NCBI RefSeq assembly: GCF_023283485.1
Contig: NZ_JAKILU010000019.1
Span: 1-64,000, forward strand
DNA length: 64,000 bases
Source: Shewanella glacialipiscicola
GTDB lineage: Bacteria; Pseudomonadota; Gammaproteobacteria; Enterobacterales; Shewanellaceae
Reading direction: 5' to 3'
Shown here: piece after piece, positions 47,124 to 56,773 of the stretch
How positions within the stretch are numbered: the stretch's first letter is position 1
Layout: each line of letters begins with the position of its first letter
Made by a program: the position numbers and the translations under genes
Notes under the pieces: generated by a model
Told to the model about the DNA's origin: nothing
The model's input: the letters and a program-made list of their open reading frames with translations, nothing else
Database searches by the model: none

Positions 47124-49676
47124 ATGCGAAGTACAAAAAGCGTCATAGCGCTTGGACTCTTGTTGGCATTGATTAGTGGCGCGTGTATGGCAGCTCCAAA
47201 TCATACCCCTGCAGATGCGGGCGTGATTAACAAAGATCGAATTTTATATTGGCTTATTAAACGGGGCGAAGTGGCAACGGATGCCAGTGATAGCGTAAAG
47301 CAGGCTGCGATTGAGGCTTATATCTACCGCGCGACATTGGCTCAACCTAAAACACCGCGCATTGAAGTTGAAGCCGAGCATGCGCGCGTACAAAGAGCCC
47401 AATCATCGCACATGATGCGCTCACCAGCACAGCGCCTACAAGCCGATGCTGATATAAAAAAAACCGTGAAAGTGTTGACCGTATTAATTGATTTCCCTAA
47501 TTTAAAACACGATAACAATGGTTTAAACGCCGATGATACCGCCATGTATTATCCCAGTTATCCACTATCGCATTATCAAAATTTACTCTTTTCTAAGACT
47601 GGATTTAACGGTCCACAGGGACAGAACCTCACATCAGGGTATCAGTATTATCAAGCGGTTTCTGGGCAAACCTTTTCTTTTACAGGCGAGGTTAAGGGGT
47701 GGTATACCGCTAATCAAAATGCGGAATACTATGGCGCTAACGATCCTCAATCTGGCAGCGATGCACAGGTAAGCCAATTGGTTAAAGAGGCGGTGTCCCA
47801 AGCTGTCACGAGTATGTCCGTTGCAGAGTTAGCCAGTTATGATGTTGAAGATCCTTATGATATTAATAATAACGGTAACTATAACGAACCCGATGGCATC
47901 ATCGACCACGTGATGATATTTCACTCCAGCATAGGTGAAGAAACCGGTGGCGGAGCATTAGGAACGAGCGCTATTTGGTCCCATCGCTATTTTGTTGAGC
48001 AAGGCACGCAAGGTTATGCACTTCCCGGTACGGTGAAAAAAGTATTCGGTTATACCATTCAGCCTATCGACGCGGCAACGGGGGTTTGTACCCACGAGTT
48101 TGGTCATGATCTCGGCCTACCCGATGAATACGATACGAGTGATAATACGAATAAAGATGGCTCACCAGTAGGCGCATGGTCATTGATGTCTGGTGGGAGT
48201 TGGACCGGTGACATTGCGGGTGCACAACCGAGTGGTTTTAGCCCTTATGCTCGCTCTTATCTGCAGGAAAGATATAAGGGTAAATGGTTAAATGAGCGTG
48301 AAATTAGCTTGGATAGTATTCCTAAGTCAGGCGTCAATATAACCTTGAATGAGGCGGTTAATCATCAGGCGGTAAACCAAATTTCTATCCCTCTTCCTCC
48401 TGCGCTAATTCCTTTTAAAACGCCATATCAGGGCAGTTACCAATACTATTCTGGCCAAGGCAATATGCTGAATAACAGCATGAGTTTTAATCTTGATTTA
48501 CCTAAGGTAACCACGGAAAAACTTATTCTGAGTATGCAGGCCAGTTGGAGCATCGAGACCGACTATGACTATATGCAAGTTAACGTGAATGGTGTGGCGA
48601 TTGCAGGTAATCACACTTTGTCCGATAACGCGATAAATAGTGCGCACCATATTATTACCGGTGAGTCGTCTGCCAACTCTCAGGCAGAAGGAAGCGATGC
48701 TTGGGTGGCTCTGGAATACGATTTAGCCGCATTTGCTGGCAATGCAGTGACGATTGAAATCAACTATGTCACCGATGAGGCGACAACTAAGGCGGGGATC
48801 ACGCTGGACAACATCAGCGTTAAACAAAATACCACAGAGTTATATAGTGATAACGCCGAAGTGGCGGATAAAGTGAAGCTCAACGGTTATAGCCGTATTC
48901 AGGATTCTCGTCCGGGCGCTGCATCTCGCTATCTTATTCAGTTACGTAGTCATAATGGCGTTGATGTCGGTTTAAAATCTGTCGGTTTTGATCCCGGAGT
49001 ATTACTCTGGTTAGAAGATGCGGGTTATACCGACAACAACGTATCAGATCATGCTGGCCATAGTTTAATTGGCGTGATTGATGCCGACCAAAATATGCTT
49101 GGCTTAGGCCTGACGTCTACCGATGAACAGATCCGTGACGCAGCCTTTAGCACGGTGAAACAAAGCTTTTATTTGGGTGATAATCATCTCGATGCAGTGA
49201 GTCTATTTGATGACAGCTTAGACTACAGCGCACCGCTGCAGCCGCAATCCGGTATGGTTTTACAACCGCTCGGATTAACGATGCAGGTATTGTCTCAATC
49301 CCGTAATAACAGTGCTGCGGTTATTCGTTTGGCGAATGCGAATGCCGTTACACCATTAACGGTCAGTTTTACTAAACAAGTGACTCAATTAGCAGTGAAT
49401 TTTACCAGTAATGTTGATGGTGGTATGGGGCAATTAACCTATGCATGGCGTTTTGGCGATGGCGCGACAAGCACTGCTGAGGCGCCGACCCATACTTATG
49501 CTGCGGCTGGCACTTATAGCGTAGAGCTCACAGTAACCGATATGGCAAATACTCAGGTAACGAGCAATGCGACTGTCACGGTTGCAGCGGCAACTGAGAG
49601 TTCAGGCGGTGGTAGTTTAGCTTGGCTAAACCTTGCCATCCTCGGGGTATTTGCGTGGCGTCGTCAGTTAAAATAG
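47124..49676 (+). CDS. Secreted M6-family metalloprotease with PKD domain and GlyGly-CTERM
   Basis: An 850-residue protease related to immune inhibitor A and Vibrio PrtV. A signal peptide (MRSTKSVIALGLLLALISGACMAA) is followed by a propeptide and the catalytic domain. The zinc site is HEFGHDLGLPDEYD (His324, Glu325, His328) and the Met-turn is WSLMSGGSW. A beta-rich region follows, then a PKD domain near residue 755-825 (LTYAWRFGDGATSTAEAPTHTYAAAGTYSVELTVTD). The end is SSGGGSLAWLNLAILGVFAWRRQLK: a Gly-rich motif, hydrophobic helix and basic tail, which is the GlyGly-CTERM signal processed by rhombosortase in type II-secreting bacteria. It is probably exported and surface-attached or released. 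Confidence 0.9.
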   Translation: MRSTKSVIALGLLLALISGACMAAPNHTPADAGVINKDRILYWLIKRGEVATDASDSVKQAAIEAYIYRATLAQPKTPRIEVEAEHARVQRAQSSHMMRSPAQRLQADADIKKTVKVLTVLIDFPNLKHDNNGLNADDTAMYYPSYPLSHYQNLLFSKTGFNGPQGQNLTSGYQYYQAVSGQTFSFTGEVKGWYTANQNAEYYGANDPQSGSDAQVSQLVKEAVSQAVTSMSVAELASYDVEDPYDINNNGNYNEPDGIIDHVMIFHSSIGEETGGGALGTSAIWSHRYFVEQGTQGYALPGTVKKVFGYTIQPIDAATGVCTHEFGHDLGLPDEYDTSDNTNKDGSPVGAWSLMSGGSWTGDIAGAQPSGFSPYARSYLQERYKGKWLNEREISLDSIPKSGVNITLNEAVNHQAVNQISIPLPPALIPFKTPYQGSYQYYSGQGNMLNNSMSFNLDLPKVTTEKLILSMQASWSIETDYDYMQVNVNGVAIAGNHTLSDNAINSAHHIITGESSANSQAEGSDAWVALEYDLAAFAGNAVTIEINYVTDEATTKAGITLDNISVKQNTTELYSDNAEVADKVKLNGYSRIQDSRPGAASRYLIQLRSHNGVDVGLKSVGFDPGVLLWLEDAGYTDNNVSDHAGHSLIGVIDADQNMLGLGLTSTDEQIRDAAFSTVKQSFYLGDNHLDAVSLFDDSLDYSAPLQPQSGMVLQPLGLTMQVLSQSRNNSAAVIRLANANAVTPLTVSFTKQVTQLAVNFTSNVDGGMGQLTYAWRFGDGATSTAEAPTHTYAAAGTYSVELTVTDMANTQVTSNATVTVAAATESSGGGSLAWLNLAILGVFAWRRQLK

Positions 49677-49701
49677 CTTTAAATTCTTAGTGTTACTCAA
49701 T

Positions 49702-49732
49702 AAAAATGCCTCTCAATTAGAGGCATTTTTTT
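49702..49732 (+). terminator. Intrinsic terminator after the M6 protease gene
   Basis: AATGCCTCT-CAATT-AGAGGCATT is flanked by an A-run and seven T, so it may serve the convergent ubiC gene as well. Confidence 0.92.
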
Positions 49733-49757
49733 ATTGACTCTCAAACTGAAAATCGCA

Positions 49758-50321
49758 TTACATCTTATTAATAGCTTGTTCGGCCGCGGGCAAAAAAAAC
49801 TCACTGACGATCATTTCGTGCTCACCGTGATGAAAGTAACGGCGGCGGCCCCAAAGATCATGTTCGACAGTTTGCTGTAAACTTTCAGCTAAGTGGGCAA
49901 GGCGACTACAGGTTTCAAAGCTAGCGACTTCTATTCTACCGGGGATAAAGTTATCTTGGCTAAATAGCAATTCGCCTAAGGGGCGAGAGCCAAGGCTAAG
50001 AAAATCGCCTTGTCGTTCAGACATTAAACTTTCAGGGATTAAGGTTCTAGCAAATACCCAAGGTACAGTGTCGAGGCAGAGTAATACTTCGCGGATCCAG
50101 ACTGATCCCTGTTGAGGATATTCACCATTTAATGGTGCATAGTGCCCTTCACCTAAGACTTTGACCTCAAATTGAGTGCAGCAGGTTTTGAGCTTTTGCG
50201 TTAGGCTACCAGTGGCGAACAACCATTCTTTTAAGGGGGAAAGAGGGAGCTTGTTGGCGCTATCGGCACAAAACCATTGAATAGATTCACCATAAGGGAA
50301 GCTTAAGCTAGTCACATCCAT
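49758..50321 (-). CDS. ubiC: Chorismate lyase
   Basis: It converts chorismate to 4-hydroxybenzoate plus pyruvate, the first committed step of ubiquinone synthesis. The 187-residue protein carries [26 protein letters not shown], then [11 protein letters not shown] and the C-terminal [22 protein letters not shown], with the Arg and Glu residues that bind chorismate in E. coli UbiC. ubiA, usually its neighbour in E. coli, is not here. Confidence 0.92.
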   Translation of the reverse strand: MDVTSLSFPYGESIQWFCADSANKLPLSPLKEWLFATGSLTQKLKTCCTQFEVKVLGEGHYAPLNGEYPQQGSVWIREVLLCLDTVPWVFARTLIPESLMSERQGDFLSLGSRPLGELLFSQDNFIPGRIEVASFETCSRLAHLAESLQQTVEHDLWGRRRYFHHGEHEMIVSEFFLPAAEQAINKM

Positions 50322-50435
50322 TAAATACTCGTTACAATATAAGCAAACGTCGGCAGTTTAGCATGTCATGGCGCGAGCAGATAGATTGGGAAGTTTCATC
50401 CATTACCATTATTGTTTTAGGGGCCATAAGTCGCT

Positions 50436-50867
50436 ATGAAAAAATTACTCTCAACTTGTCTGATTTTATTCACGGGTATTTTTAGTGTTTACGCCGCCGA
50501 TGAGAAAGAAGTGGCGCCTGCAGATACCGCTGCCGCGACCGCACCTGAGTACGCTTATTATGCTTTTGATCCAGAAATCGTCACCAATTACATTTCAACC
50601 CGTAAAAAACTAGGGTTTGTCAAAATCAGTATTGAACTGATGGTTAAAAGCCCCGACGATCTCATTACTATTGAGCGACATGATCCGTTATTGCGCGCCG
50701 CCATTGTTGAAGTGTTAGGCAACCAATCGGAAGACAAAGTTAAATCGCTGATAGGACGTGAAGAGATTCGCCGTGAATGCTTCGACATCGTCAATAATTT
50801 GATCACTCAAGAGGCGGGTAAGCCATTGATAGTCAACTTACTGTTTACCTCTTATTTGTACGATTAA
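50436..50867 (+). CDS. FliL-like exported protein
   Basis: A 143-residue protein with a signal peptide or N-terminal anchor (MKKLLSTCLILFTGIFSVYAAD). The body reads YYAFDPEIVTNYISTRKKLGFVKISIELMVKSPDD, then IERHDPLLRAAIVEVLGNQSEDKVKSLIGREEIRREC. This is the FliL stomatin-like core (P-I-V-T-N ... R-D-x-I-I-x-x-L). No flagellar genes are nearby, and Shewanella relatives of this type are found outside flagellar clusters. The function is unproven. Confidence 0.8.
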   Translation: MKKLLSTCLILFTGIFSVYAADEKEVAPADTAAATAPEYAYYAFDPEIVTNYISTRKKLGFVKISIELMVKSPDDLITIERHDPLLRAAIVEVLGNQSEDKVKSLIGREEIRRECFDIVNNLITQEAGKPLIVNLLFTSYLYD

Positions 50868-50939
50868 TTTACTGCCCCACTTTAAGGGCTGATGCATGTC
50901 GGCCCACTGCATTACACCCACTGCGCTACAAGAGTGACT

Positions 50940-52031
50940 ATGTCAAAACCTGCCGTAAAACTGACTGCTTCAGCACCGCTCAAAATAGCCGCTAGCCCAA
51001 TAAATACCAAAACCAACCGGGCAAAGAAGGCTGGCGCCAAGGCAAAGGTGAGCAAGGCGCCAGTTAAAAACCGCCCCAGTACCCAAATCAAAAAAACTCT
51101 ACATCCGCGTAATGCCCATTTGCACGGTTATGATTTTCCGGCGCTGATAAACGCCTTGCCTAAACTAAAAACCTTTGTTCGGCCCACCGCCTATGGCGCT
51201 TTATCAATAGATTTTGCCGACCCTCAGGCGGTTAAAATGCTCAATACCGCCTTGCTTAAACACCACTATGGGATTGAATTTTGGGATATTCCTGCGGGAG
51301 CTTTATGCCCCCCTATTCCTGGTCGAGTTGATTATTTACATTATGTAGCCGATCTCTTAGCCGAAGGCGATAAATCATGCGCGATGGATAACGTGCGGGT
51401 GTTAGATATTGGCACTGGTGCAAATGGTATTTATCCGATACTCGGTAGCCAAGTATACGGCTGGCAATTTGTCGCCACGGATATCAATGTTGATTCCCTT
51501 AGCAATGTGCAACGTATTATCGAGCTTAATCCGCCATTGCAGGGGTGTTTACACTTAAGGCTACAGTCGAATGAAAAGGCCGTTTTTAAGGGCATTATTC
51601 AAACCGAAGAACGTTTTGAGTTAACGCTGTGTAATCCACCTTTTCATGCCTCTATGGCCGAGGCCAATGAGGGGACAAAACGTAAGGTGAACAATCTACA
51701 GCTTAATCGTCGTAGTGCGGTAAAGACTGAACCTAGGTTGAATTTCGGTGGTCAAGCGGCAGAGCTTTGGTGCCAAGGCGGTGAACGGCAGTTCTTGGCG
51801 ACGATGATCAGTGAAAGCCAATCGTTTGCCGAACAATGCTTGTGGTTCACTAGCCTAGTATCGAAGAAGGAAAACTTAAAACCTTGCTATCAAGCTTTGG
51901 CGCAGTTAAAAGTGGACACAGTAAAGACTATCGAGATGCAGCAGGGTAATAAAATTACCCGAGTTTTAGCATGGAGTTTTCAGTCGGTGGATAAGCGCAA
52001 AATCTGGCGCAGTGAACGGTTATCACATTAA
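50940..52031 (+). CDS. rlmF: 23S rRNA (adenine1618-N6)-methyltransferase
   Basis: RlmF methylates A1618 of 23S rRNA with S-adenosylmethionine. The SAM-binding motif I is VRVLDIGTGANGIYPILGSQ and the catalytic N6-adenine MTase motif IV is LTLCNPPFHASMAEA. The family N-terminus HPRNAHLHGYDFPALINALP is preceded by a basic, Lys/Pro/Ala-rich extension of about 55 residues that may contact RNA. ATG 50940 (MSKPAVK) is preferred over ATG 50892. The protein has 363 residues. Confidence 0.92.
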   Translation: MSKPAVKLTASAPLKIAASPINTKTNRAKKAGAKAKVSKAPVKNRPSTQIKKTLHPRNAHLHGYDFPALINALPKLKTFVRPTAYGALSIDFADPQAVKMLNTALLKHHYGIEFWDIPAGALCPPIPGRVDYLHYVADLLAEGDKSCAMDNVRVLDIGTGANGIYPILGSQVYGWQFVATDINVDSLSNVQRIIELNPPLQGCLHLRLQSNEKAVFKGIIQTEERFELTLCNPPFHASMAEANEGTKRKVNNLQLNRRSAVKTEPRLNFGGQAAELWCQGGERQFLATMISESQSFAEQCLWFTSLVSKKENLKPCYQALAQLKVDTVKTIEMQQGNKITRVLAWSFQSVDKRKIWRSERLSH

Positions 52032-52097
52032 GCTTTTGATTTTAAGTAAAAAAATAGGTGCTAAGCGCCTGTTATGTCATCAAATTAAAAATACTCT

Positions 52098-52352
52098 TTA
52101 TTGTGGTTTTTCTGCCTTGTGATCGCGGCGAAATAACGCCCATTCTTCAATGGTTTCACCATTGGGCAAGGTACAGATGCCATGTTCACCCTCAGCAGTC
52201 ATCTCAATTGTTAAGCTGCCATTGAGGGAGATGCAATACTCTGAAGCGGGATTGGCTATGCTCACTTGTGCAGCAGGCTGTTTGGCTTCACCACAACCCG
52301 CTAATGCCACACCCAATAGCAGGGTGGTCACAAACGTTAAACTGAACTTCAT
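52098..52352 (-). CDS. DUF333-family lipoprotein
   Basis: An 84-residue protein with a lipoprotein signal MKFSLTFVTTLLLGVALAGC. The motif ANPASEYCISLNGSLTIEMTAEGEHGICTLPNGETIEEWALFRRD is the complete DUF333 signature (NPAxxYC...G...C.LPdG...EW). Proteins of this kind are sometimes labelled putative hemolysin without evidence. ATG 52352 was chosen for the signal; the in-frame ATG at 52370 adds six residues. It follows the BI-1-like gene by 26 bp on the same strand. Confidence 0.85.
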   Translation of the reverse strand: MKFSLTFVTTLLLGVALAGCGEAKQPAAQVSIANPASEYCISLNGSLTIEMTAEGEHGICTLPNGETIEEWALFRRDHKAEKPQ

Positions 52353-52378
52353 AAACAGCCTTTGACTCATTGTCTTGC

Positions 52379-53041
52379 TTACTTGCGGCCTAAAATTCGC
52401 AAGATCCGTAGAAATAAGTTGATGATATCCATGTATAAAGCGGCTGCGCTATCAATAGCATTGTCTATAGTTTTAGGGATTTGATTCGCCCGTCCCCAGT
52501 CGTAACCAATATAACCGCAAAAAATAAGCACCACTATCCAATCTAAAATGCCGTGATGAGTATTAAACACAAACACTTCAATCAGTTCGACAACAATAAC
52601 GAGCAACAAGGCGATAGTCAGTGCGCCCACAATTTTCTGGAAAAACGCAGGAAAAAGCGTACCTAAACACATCATGGCAATAGTCACTAAGCCTGTAATG
52701 CGAATGGCTTCAGTTACTAATTCAGGGTCGTATTGACTGACCACCATATTGATAATCAAACCGAAGGGCACGACCACAAAGTTATAACCAATAAAACTGA
52801 CGAGTGGATTACTCGATTTTTGAAACAGATAAATTCCCAGAAAACAACAGGCAAAATAGCCGATAAAGAACACCCACGAATTAATGCTGGCAATCGCTTC
52901 TGGGTCGATATTGGTGACCATCCAATAGTTAACGGCAAATCCCCAAATCAGCGTAAGGCCAATAACGAGATTATAAATACCCGCGCCAACGAGAGTGCCG
53001 TCAGTGGTTACGCGATCAAATACACTATTTTCAGAGTCCAT
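52379..53041 (-). CDS. Bax inhibitor-1/YccA-related membrane protein
   Basis: A 220-residue protein with seven hydrophobic segments. The C-terminal SAAALYMDIINLFLRILRILGRK is the typical BI-1/YccA ending (A-x-x-L-Y-x-D-x-x-N-L-F). N-terminal VFDRVTTDGTLVGAGIYNLVIGL matches the start of this group. Relatives interact with the FtsH protease or conduct Ca2+; the role here is unknown. ATG 53041 follows AAGGAAACCT. Confidence 0.82.
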   Translation of the reverse strand: MDSENSVFDRVTTDGTLVGAGIYNLVIGLTLIWGFAVNYWMVTNIDPEAIASINSWVFFIGYFACCFLGIYLFQKSSNPLVSFIGYNFVVVPFGLIINMVVSQYDPELVTEAIRITGLVTIAMMCLGTLFPAFFQKIVGALTIALLLVIVVELIEVFVFNTHHGILDWIVVLIFCGYIGYDWGRANQIPKTIDNAIDSAAALYMDIINLFLRILRILGRK

Positions 53042-53124
53042 AGGTTTCCTTGTCATTCCTTTATGTTAACTATTCGTTCAGTCTCTACAATGTCGCGTTA
53101 AGTTAAGGTAAATAAACTTGTTCA

Positions 53125-53901
53125 TCAAGTATTAGCATCCTGTGTACTACAGACGCTACAACGGGTTTGTTTGGGTAATTTCATCTCGCGAAACTCCATC
53201 GTCATCGCATCGATCATCAAAATACGCCCCGCTAAGGTTTTACCCATGCCAGTGATCACTTTGATAGCTTCAATCGCTTGCAAGCAACCGATCATACCCA
53301 CTACTGGTGCGAGAATGCCCGATTCGACACAACTGAGTTGTTGCTCACCAAATAAAGCGCTAAAACAATGATAACAAGGCGTTTCATTGTGGTAGTCAAA
53401 TACGGTGATCATGCCTTCCATGCGAATAGCGGCGGCGGATACCAAAGGAATTTTGTGCTTAAAACAGCTGAGATTGAGCTGTTCGCGCACACTGACATTA
53501 TCGGTGCAGTCCAGTACCAAATGGTGCTCGGCAACGAGTGCATCAATCTCATGGTCATCTAACACGGCATCAATAGTATTGATTTTGATATAGGGGTTCA
53601 GCTGACTAAGACTTTGCTTAGCCGATTCAACCTTCGGCTGACCGATATTGCTATCTTGATGCAGCACTTGGCGTTGTAAATTCGACAATTCGACCCGATC
53701 AAAATCCACTAAGGTCAGTTCGCCAATACCTGCAACGGTTAGGTACTGGCTGGCGGCGCAGCCTAAACCGCCTGCGCCTATCATCAACACTTTTGCTGTT
53801 TTTAAGCATTCTTGACCGTCGATATCCATGGCTTTAATGGAAATCTGGCGGCTGTACCGCAATAGCTCGCTGTCGCTAAGAATATCTTCTGAAACATTCA
53901 T
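53125..53901 (-). CDS. moeB: Molybdopterin-synthase adenylyltransferase MoeB
   Basis: An E1-like enzyme that adenylates the C-terminus of MoaD before sulfur loading in molybdopterin synthesis. The 258-residue sequence has the nucleotide site VLMIGAGGLGCAASQYLTVAGIGELTLVDFDRVELSNLQRQVLH. Two CxxC zinc motifs are present (CYHCF and CSVCS). It starts at ATG 53901 (AGGAAA upstream), 10 bp after the moeA stop, so the two form an operon. Confidence 0.93.
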   Translation of the reverse strand: MNVSEDILSDSELLRYSRQISIKAMDIDGQECLKTAKVLMIGAGGLGCAASQYLTVAGIGELTLVDFDRVELSNLQRQVLHQDSNIGQPKVESAKQSLSQLNPYIKINTIDAVLDDHEIDALVAEHHLVLDCTDNVSVREQLNLSCFKHKIPLVSAAAIRMEGMITVFDYHNETPCYHCFSALFGEQQLSCVESGILAPVVGMIGCLQAIEAIKVITGMGKTLAGRILMIDAMTMEFREMKLPKQTRCSVCSTQDANT

Positions 53902-53911
53902 CAAGATTTTC

Positions 53912-55165
53912 CTAGCACAGTACGCTGTTAAAGGGTTCAACCGTCACTTGAGTGCCGACCGCGGTATCACCTTGAAATTGCTCTAATAACACAAAACAGT
54001 TTGCTAGGCTCATTGAGGTCAACATGCCTGAACCTTGGCTACCAGTAATGGCAACTTCGAGCTCACCTTGTGCATTGCGGCTTAAAATACCGCGTTGATA
54101 TTCGACGCGGCCTGGGCTTTTACGTATTGGCGTACTGAGTGTGGCATTTAACATTAAAGGTGCGACAGGGGTTAAGCCTTGCATCTTTTGAAGTATTGGC
54201 CAAACAAGTTTATAAAACGTCACCATAGAAGATACGGGGTTGCCGGGTAAACCACAGAACACCGCCTTACCTATTTTTCCCATGGCAAAGGGTTTACCCG
54301 GTTTAATCGCTAATTTCCAGAAGGTAATTTGGCCTTCTTCATCGAGAACTTGCTTAGTAAAGTCCGCTTCGCCGACTGAAACGCCGCCTGAGGTTAATAC
54401 CATATCTGCTTGGCTGGCAGCATGGCGAAATGCCTGCCGTATCGCTTCAGGATCGTCGGCGATGACGCCTAAATCTAACCATTCGACATTGGCACGCTTG
54501 AGTAAGCCTTGGATTGAATAGCGGTTTGAATCGTAAATTTGCCCCGGAGCTAATTCACTGCCAACGGGGCGCAGTTCATCACCGGTAGAGAAAAAAGCCA
54601 CTTTAAGCTGACGGTACACACGTACTTGGCTAGCGCCAATGGTCGCAAGTACGCCCAGTTCAGCGGCGCCGATTTGAATGCCCGCATTGAGCACCTTAGT
54701 GCCTTGGGTCAGTTCTTCACCGCGACAACGTACATTAGCGCCTTGTGCTTTAGGGTGACGAATATGCACAATTTCACCGTCTACTTCGGCTTCTTCTTGC
54801 ATTTGCACTGTGTCATAACCAACAGGTAATGGTGCGCCCGTCATGATCCGCACGCAGGTATTGGGTTTAGCTTCGCCTTGAAAACCATGACCGGCAAATG
54901 AACTGCCGGTGAGTCGCAATGAGGTTTGATTCGTTTGCGTATTTAAGTCGGCAAAGCGTAGGGCGTAACCGTCCATAGACGAATTGTCAAACGGCGGCAG
55001 ATCGATGCAAGAAGCTAAATCTTCGGCGAGTACGCGGCCAAGGGCATGGGGAAGTAACACAACTTCAGTGTCTGAAACAGGGCTCACTTGTTCGAGCAAC
55101 AGGGGAATAGCTTGATCTGGATGCATTAAGCTAGGTTGCGAACAAGGATCGGCTTTTACGGACAT
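53912..55165 (-). CDS. moeA: Molybdopterin molybdenumtransferase MoeA
   Basis: MoeA inserts molybdate into adenylylated molybdopterin made by Mog. The 417-residue sequence shows the DNSSMDGYALRFADL motif at the N-terminus. SGGVSVGEADFTKQVL and KLAIKPGKPFAMGKIGKAVFCGLPGNPVSSMVTFY follow in the central domain, with a complete C-terminal domain IV. It is upstream of moeB in one operon, and serves the formate dehydrogenase made at 27-31 kb among other enzymes. Confidence 0.94.
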   Translation of the reverse strand: MSVKADPCSQPSLMHPDQAIPLLLEQVSPVSDTEVVLLPHALGRVLAEDLASCIDLPPFDNSSMDGYALRFADLNTQTNQTSLRLTGSSFAGHGFQGEAKPNTCVRIMTGAPLPVGYDTVQMQEEAEVDGEIVHIRHPKAQGANVRCRGEELTQGTKVLNAGIQIGAAELGVLATIGASQVRVYRQLKVAFFSTGDELRPVGSELAPGQIYDSNRYSIQGLLKRANVEWLDLGVIADDPEAIRQAFRHAASQADMVLTSGGVSVGEADFTKQVLDEEGQITFWKLAIKPGKPFAMGKIGKAVFCGLPGNPVSSMVTFYKLVWPILQKMQGLTPVAPLMLNATLSTPIRKSPGRVEYQRGILSRNAQGELEVAITGSQGSGMLTSMSLANCFVLLEQFQGDTAVGTQVTVEPFNSVLC

Positions 55166-55459
55166 AGGGTCTACCTTATATGCAATGGGTCATGATGACG
55201 CGAAATGAATTTTTACCTGACCTTGGGGTGATACCCAAGTGACATCAACATACTGATGCCGAATTTTAAGGTTATTGCGTAACATTATGCCATGGTGATT
55301 AAGGATGGCTATGATCTGCATGCGAGTTTATGTGATATGCCAGCCAGTTTTTGCCCTTGCTTTGACTCGGGGCTCGATTCTAATTTTTTAGTGCGACACA
55401 TTTTTCAGTAGCAAAAATGATGGAATGAACGTGTGTACGCTGCCTTTGTCGCTAAAACA
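55166..55459. other. Promoter region of moeA, otherwise empty
   Basis: Nearly 300 bp between the divergent ends of the moe and rib operons. No gene, RNA or repeat is recognised; no molybdate (ModE-type) or Moco-riboswitch signature was seen. Confidence 0.35.
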
Positions 55460-55495
55460 AAAAGGACGTTTGCCGCAGCTAAACGTCCTTTTTTG
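55460..55495 (-). terminator. Intrinsic terminator after ribB
   Basis: AAAGGACGTTT and AAACGTCCTTT form an 11-bp stem. The minus strand reads into CCTTTTTGTTTT after the hairpin. Confidence 0.85.
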
Positions 55496-55533
55496 TTAGT
55501 TAACATCCTCAAGCGAGGATGCTGTCATCTCAC

Positions 55534-56187
55534 TTAACCTACATTCGCCAGTAACGACTTACGATAAACCACGATATCTTCAATCGTTAACACGGGCATA
55601 TTGTGCAGTGCACCAAAGGCAATAATTTCAGGTAATCGCGCCATAGTGCCATCGGGATTAGTGACTTCACACAATACGCCAGCGGGTTTTAAGCCAGCGA
55701 GTTGCACTAAATCAATAGTGCCTTCGGTGTGGCCGCGGCGGGTTAACACGCCGCCCGGTTGGGCGCGAAGTGGATACACATGGCCAGGGCGAGCGAGATC
55801 GCTTGGTTTAGCGTTGTCGTTAATTGCCGCTTTAATGGTAGTGACGCGATCAGCGGCTGAAACCCCTGTTGTTACACCAACAGTTGCTTCGATACTGACC
55901 GTAAATGCGGTGCCGTATTGGCTCGAGTTGTGCTCGACCATCGCTGGCAGTTCGAGGGCTTTGATTTTTTCATCGGGTAAACATAGGCAAACAATACCGC
56001 TACATTCACGAATGAGCATGGCCATTTGAGCGTTAGTGAGAGTCTCGGCTGCGAAAATTAAATCGCCTTCGTTTTCTCTATCTTCGTCATCGACCACTAA
56101 CACACCTTGGCCTTGGCGCAGGGCATTAAGACCCGCTTCAACGCGTTCGATAGCAGTACCAAAAGGAGCAAGTAAAGACTGATTCAT
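55534..56187 (-). CDS. ribB: 3,4-dihydroxy-2-butanone-4-phosphate synthase
   Basis: RibB makes the four-carbon precursor of the riboflavin xylene ring from ribulose 5-phosphate. The 217-residue sequence has [18 protein letters not shown] (metal-binding acidic loop) and the substrate loop [26 protein letters not shown]. It is the single-domain E. coli-type enzyme, not fused to RibA. ATG 56187 with AAGGAT upstream was chosen. It is preceded by an FMN riboswitch, so expression falls when FMN is plentiful. Confidence 0.95.
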   Translation of the reverse strand: MNQSLLAPFGTAIERVEAGLNALRQGQGVLVVDDEDRENEGDLIFAAETLTNAQMAMLIRECSGIVCLCLPDEKIKALELPAMVEHNSSQYGTAFTVSIEATVGVTTGVSAADRVTTIKAAINDNAKPSDLARPGHVYPLRAQPGGVLTRRGHTEGTIDLVQLAGLKPAGVLCEVTNPDGTMARLPEIIAFGALHNMPVLTIEDIVVYRKSLLANVG

Positions 56188-56281
56188 GGTTAATATCCTT
56201 AAATAAACGACATTGGAATATCCAGAATCAGGGCGTGCAGAAATACAACGTAATCCAACCCTGTGGTTCGATTTTGTTGTA

Positions 56282-56314
56282 GCAATAACATTCACTTTTG
56301 AGTGACGTTATTGC
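56282..56314 (-). promoter_or_regulatory. Hairpin in the ribB expression platform
   Basis: GCAATAAC and GTTATTGC, with inner TTCACT/AGTGA pairing, form a long stem between the riboswitch aptamer and ribB. No T-run follows it on the minus strand, so translational or Rho-dependent control is more likely than simple attenuation. Confidence 0.5.
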
Positions 56315-56379
56315 AAAACATGAGGCTAACACTGCGATACACAAGCGCGTTGCATTGAGATACCACAATGTTGTCTTAC

Positions 56380-56602
56380 ATTCTCTTCCATCCGGACTCA
56401 GCACTGTCGCCATTAAAGCAAACAGTCCATTACCGTCGGCTCTGGAATCGTCAGGTTTGCACTTGGCAAAGCCTAAATCACCAGATCTGCTGACCCCGAA
56501 AATATATTCGGGCGCTCGCGGGCTTTGATGACGTTAAGTAGAATAATTACTCACCGTTACCATTTACCGCCGGTGGGGAGTTTCACCCCGCCCTGAGAAT
56601 TT
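56380..56602 (-). ncRNA. FMN riboswitch (RFN element) controlling ribB
   Basis: Read on the minus strand, the conserved parts appear in order: TTCTCAGGGCGGGGTGAAA, CCCCACCGGCGGTAA, AAGCCCGCGAGCGCCC, GGTCAGCAGATCTGGTG, GAGCCGACGGTAATGGA and GTCCGGATGGAAGAGAATG. The closing stem pairs ATTCTC with GAGAAT. The aptamer ends about 190 nt before the ribB ATG. Confidence 0.95.
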
Positions 56603-56773
56603 GCTTTTGAGCCATTAACACTCAAAAACGCGGTTATGTTGCCCTTATTTACCCCGAATGGCAACTTCTCGCGCGCAATGTTTGCGCTAGTGCACACCTG
56701 ACTACTATCATACTGAAAATGTTTAGCCTTTGAGTTATTCGAAGGTTGGTATCAACGTCACAAGGACGTATAA

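Noticed and set aside
52733-53101. Plus-strand ORF of 122 codons antisense to the BI-1-like gene
   Set aside because: Composition and position mark it as a shadow of the minus-strand membrane protein gene; it has no ribosome site.
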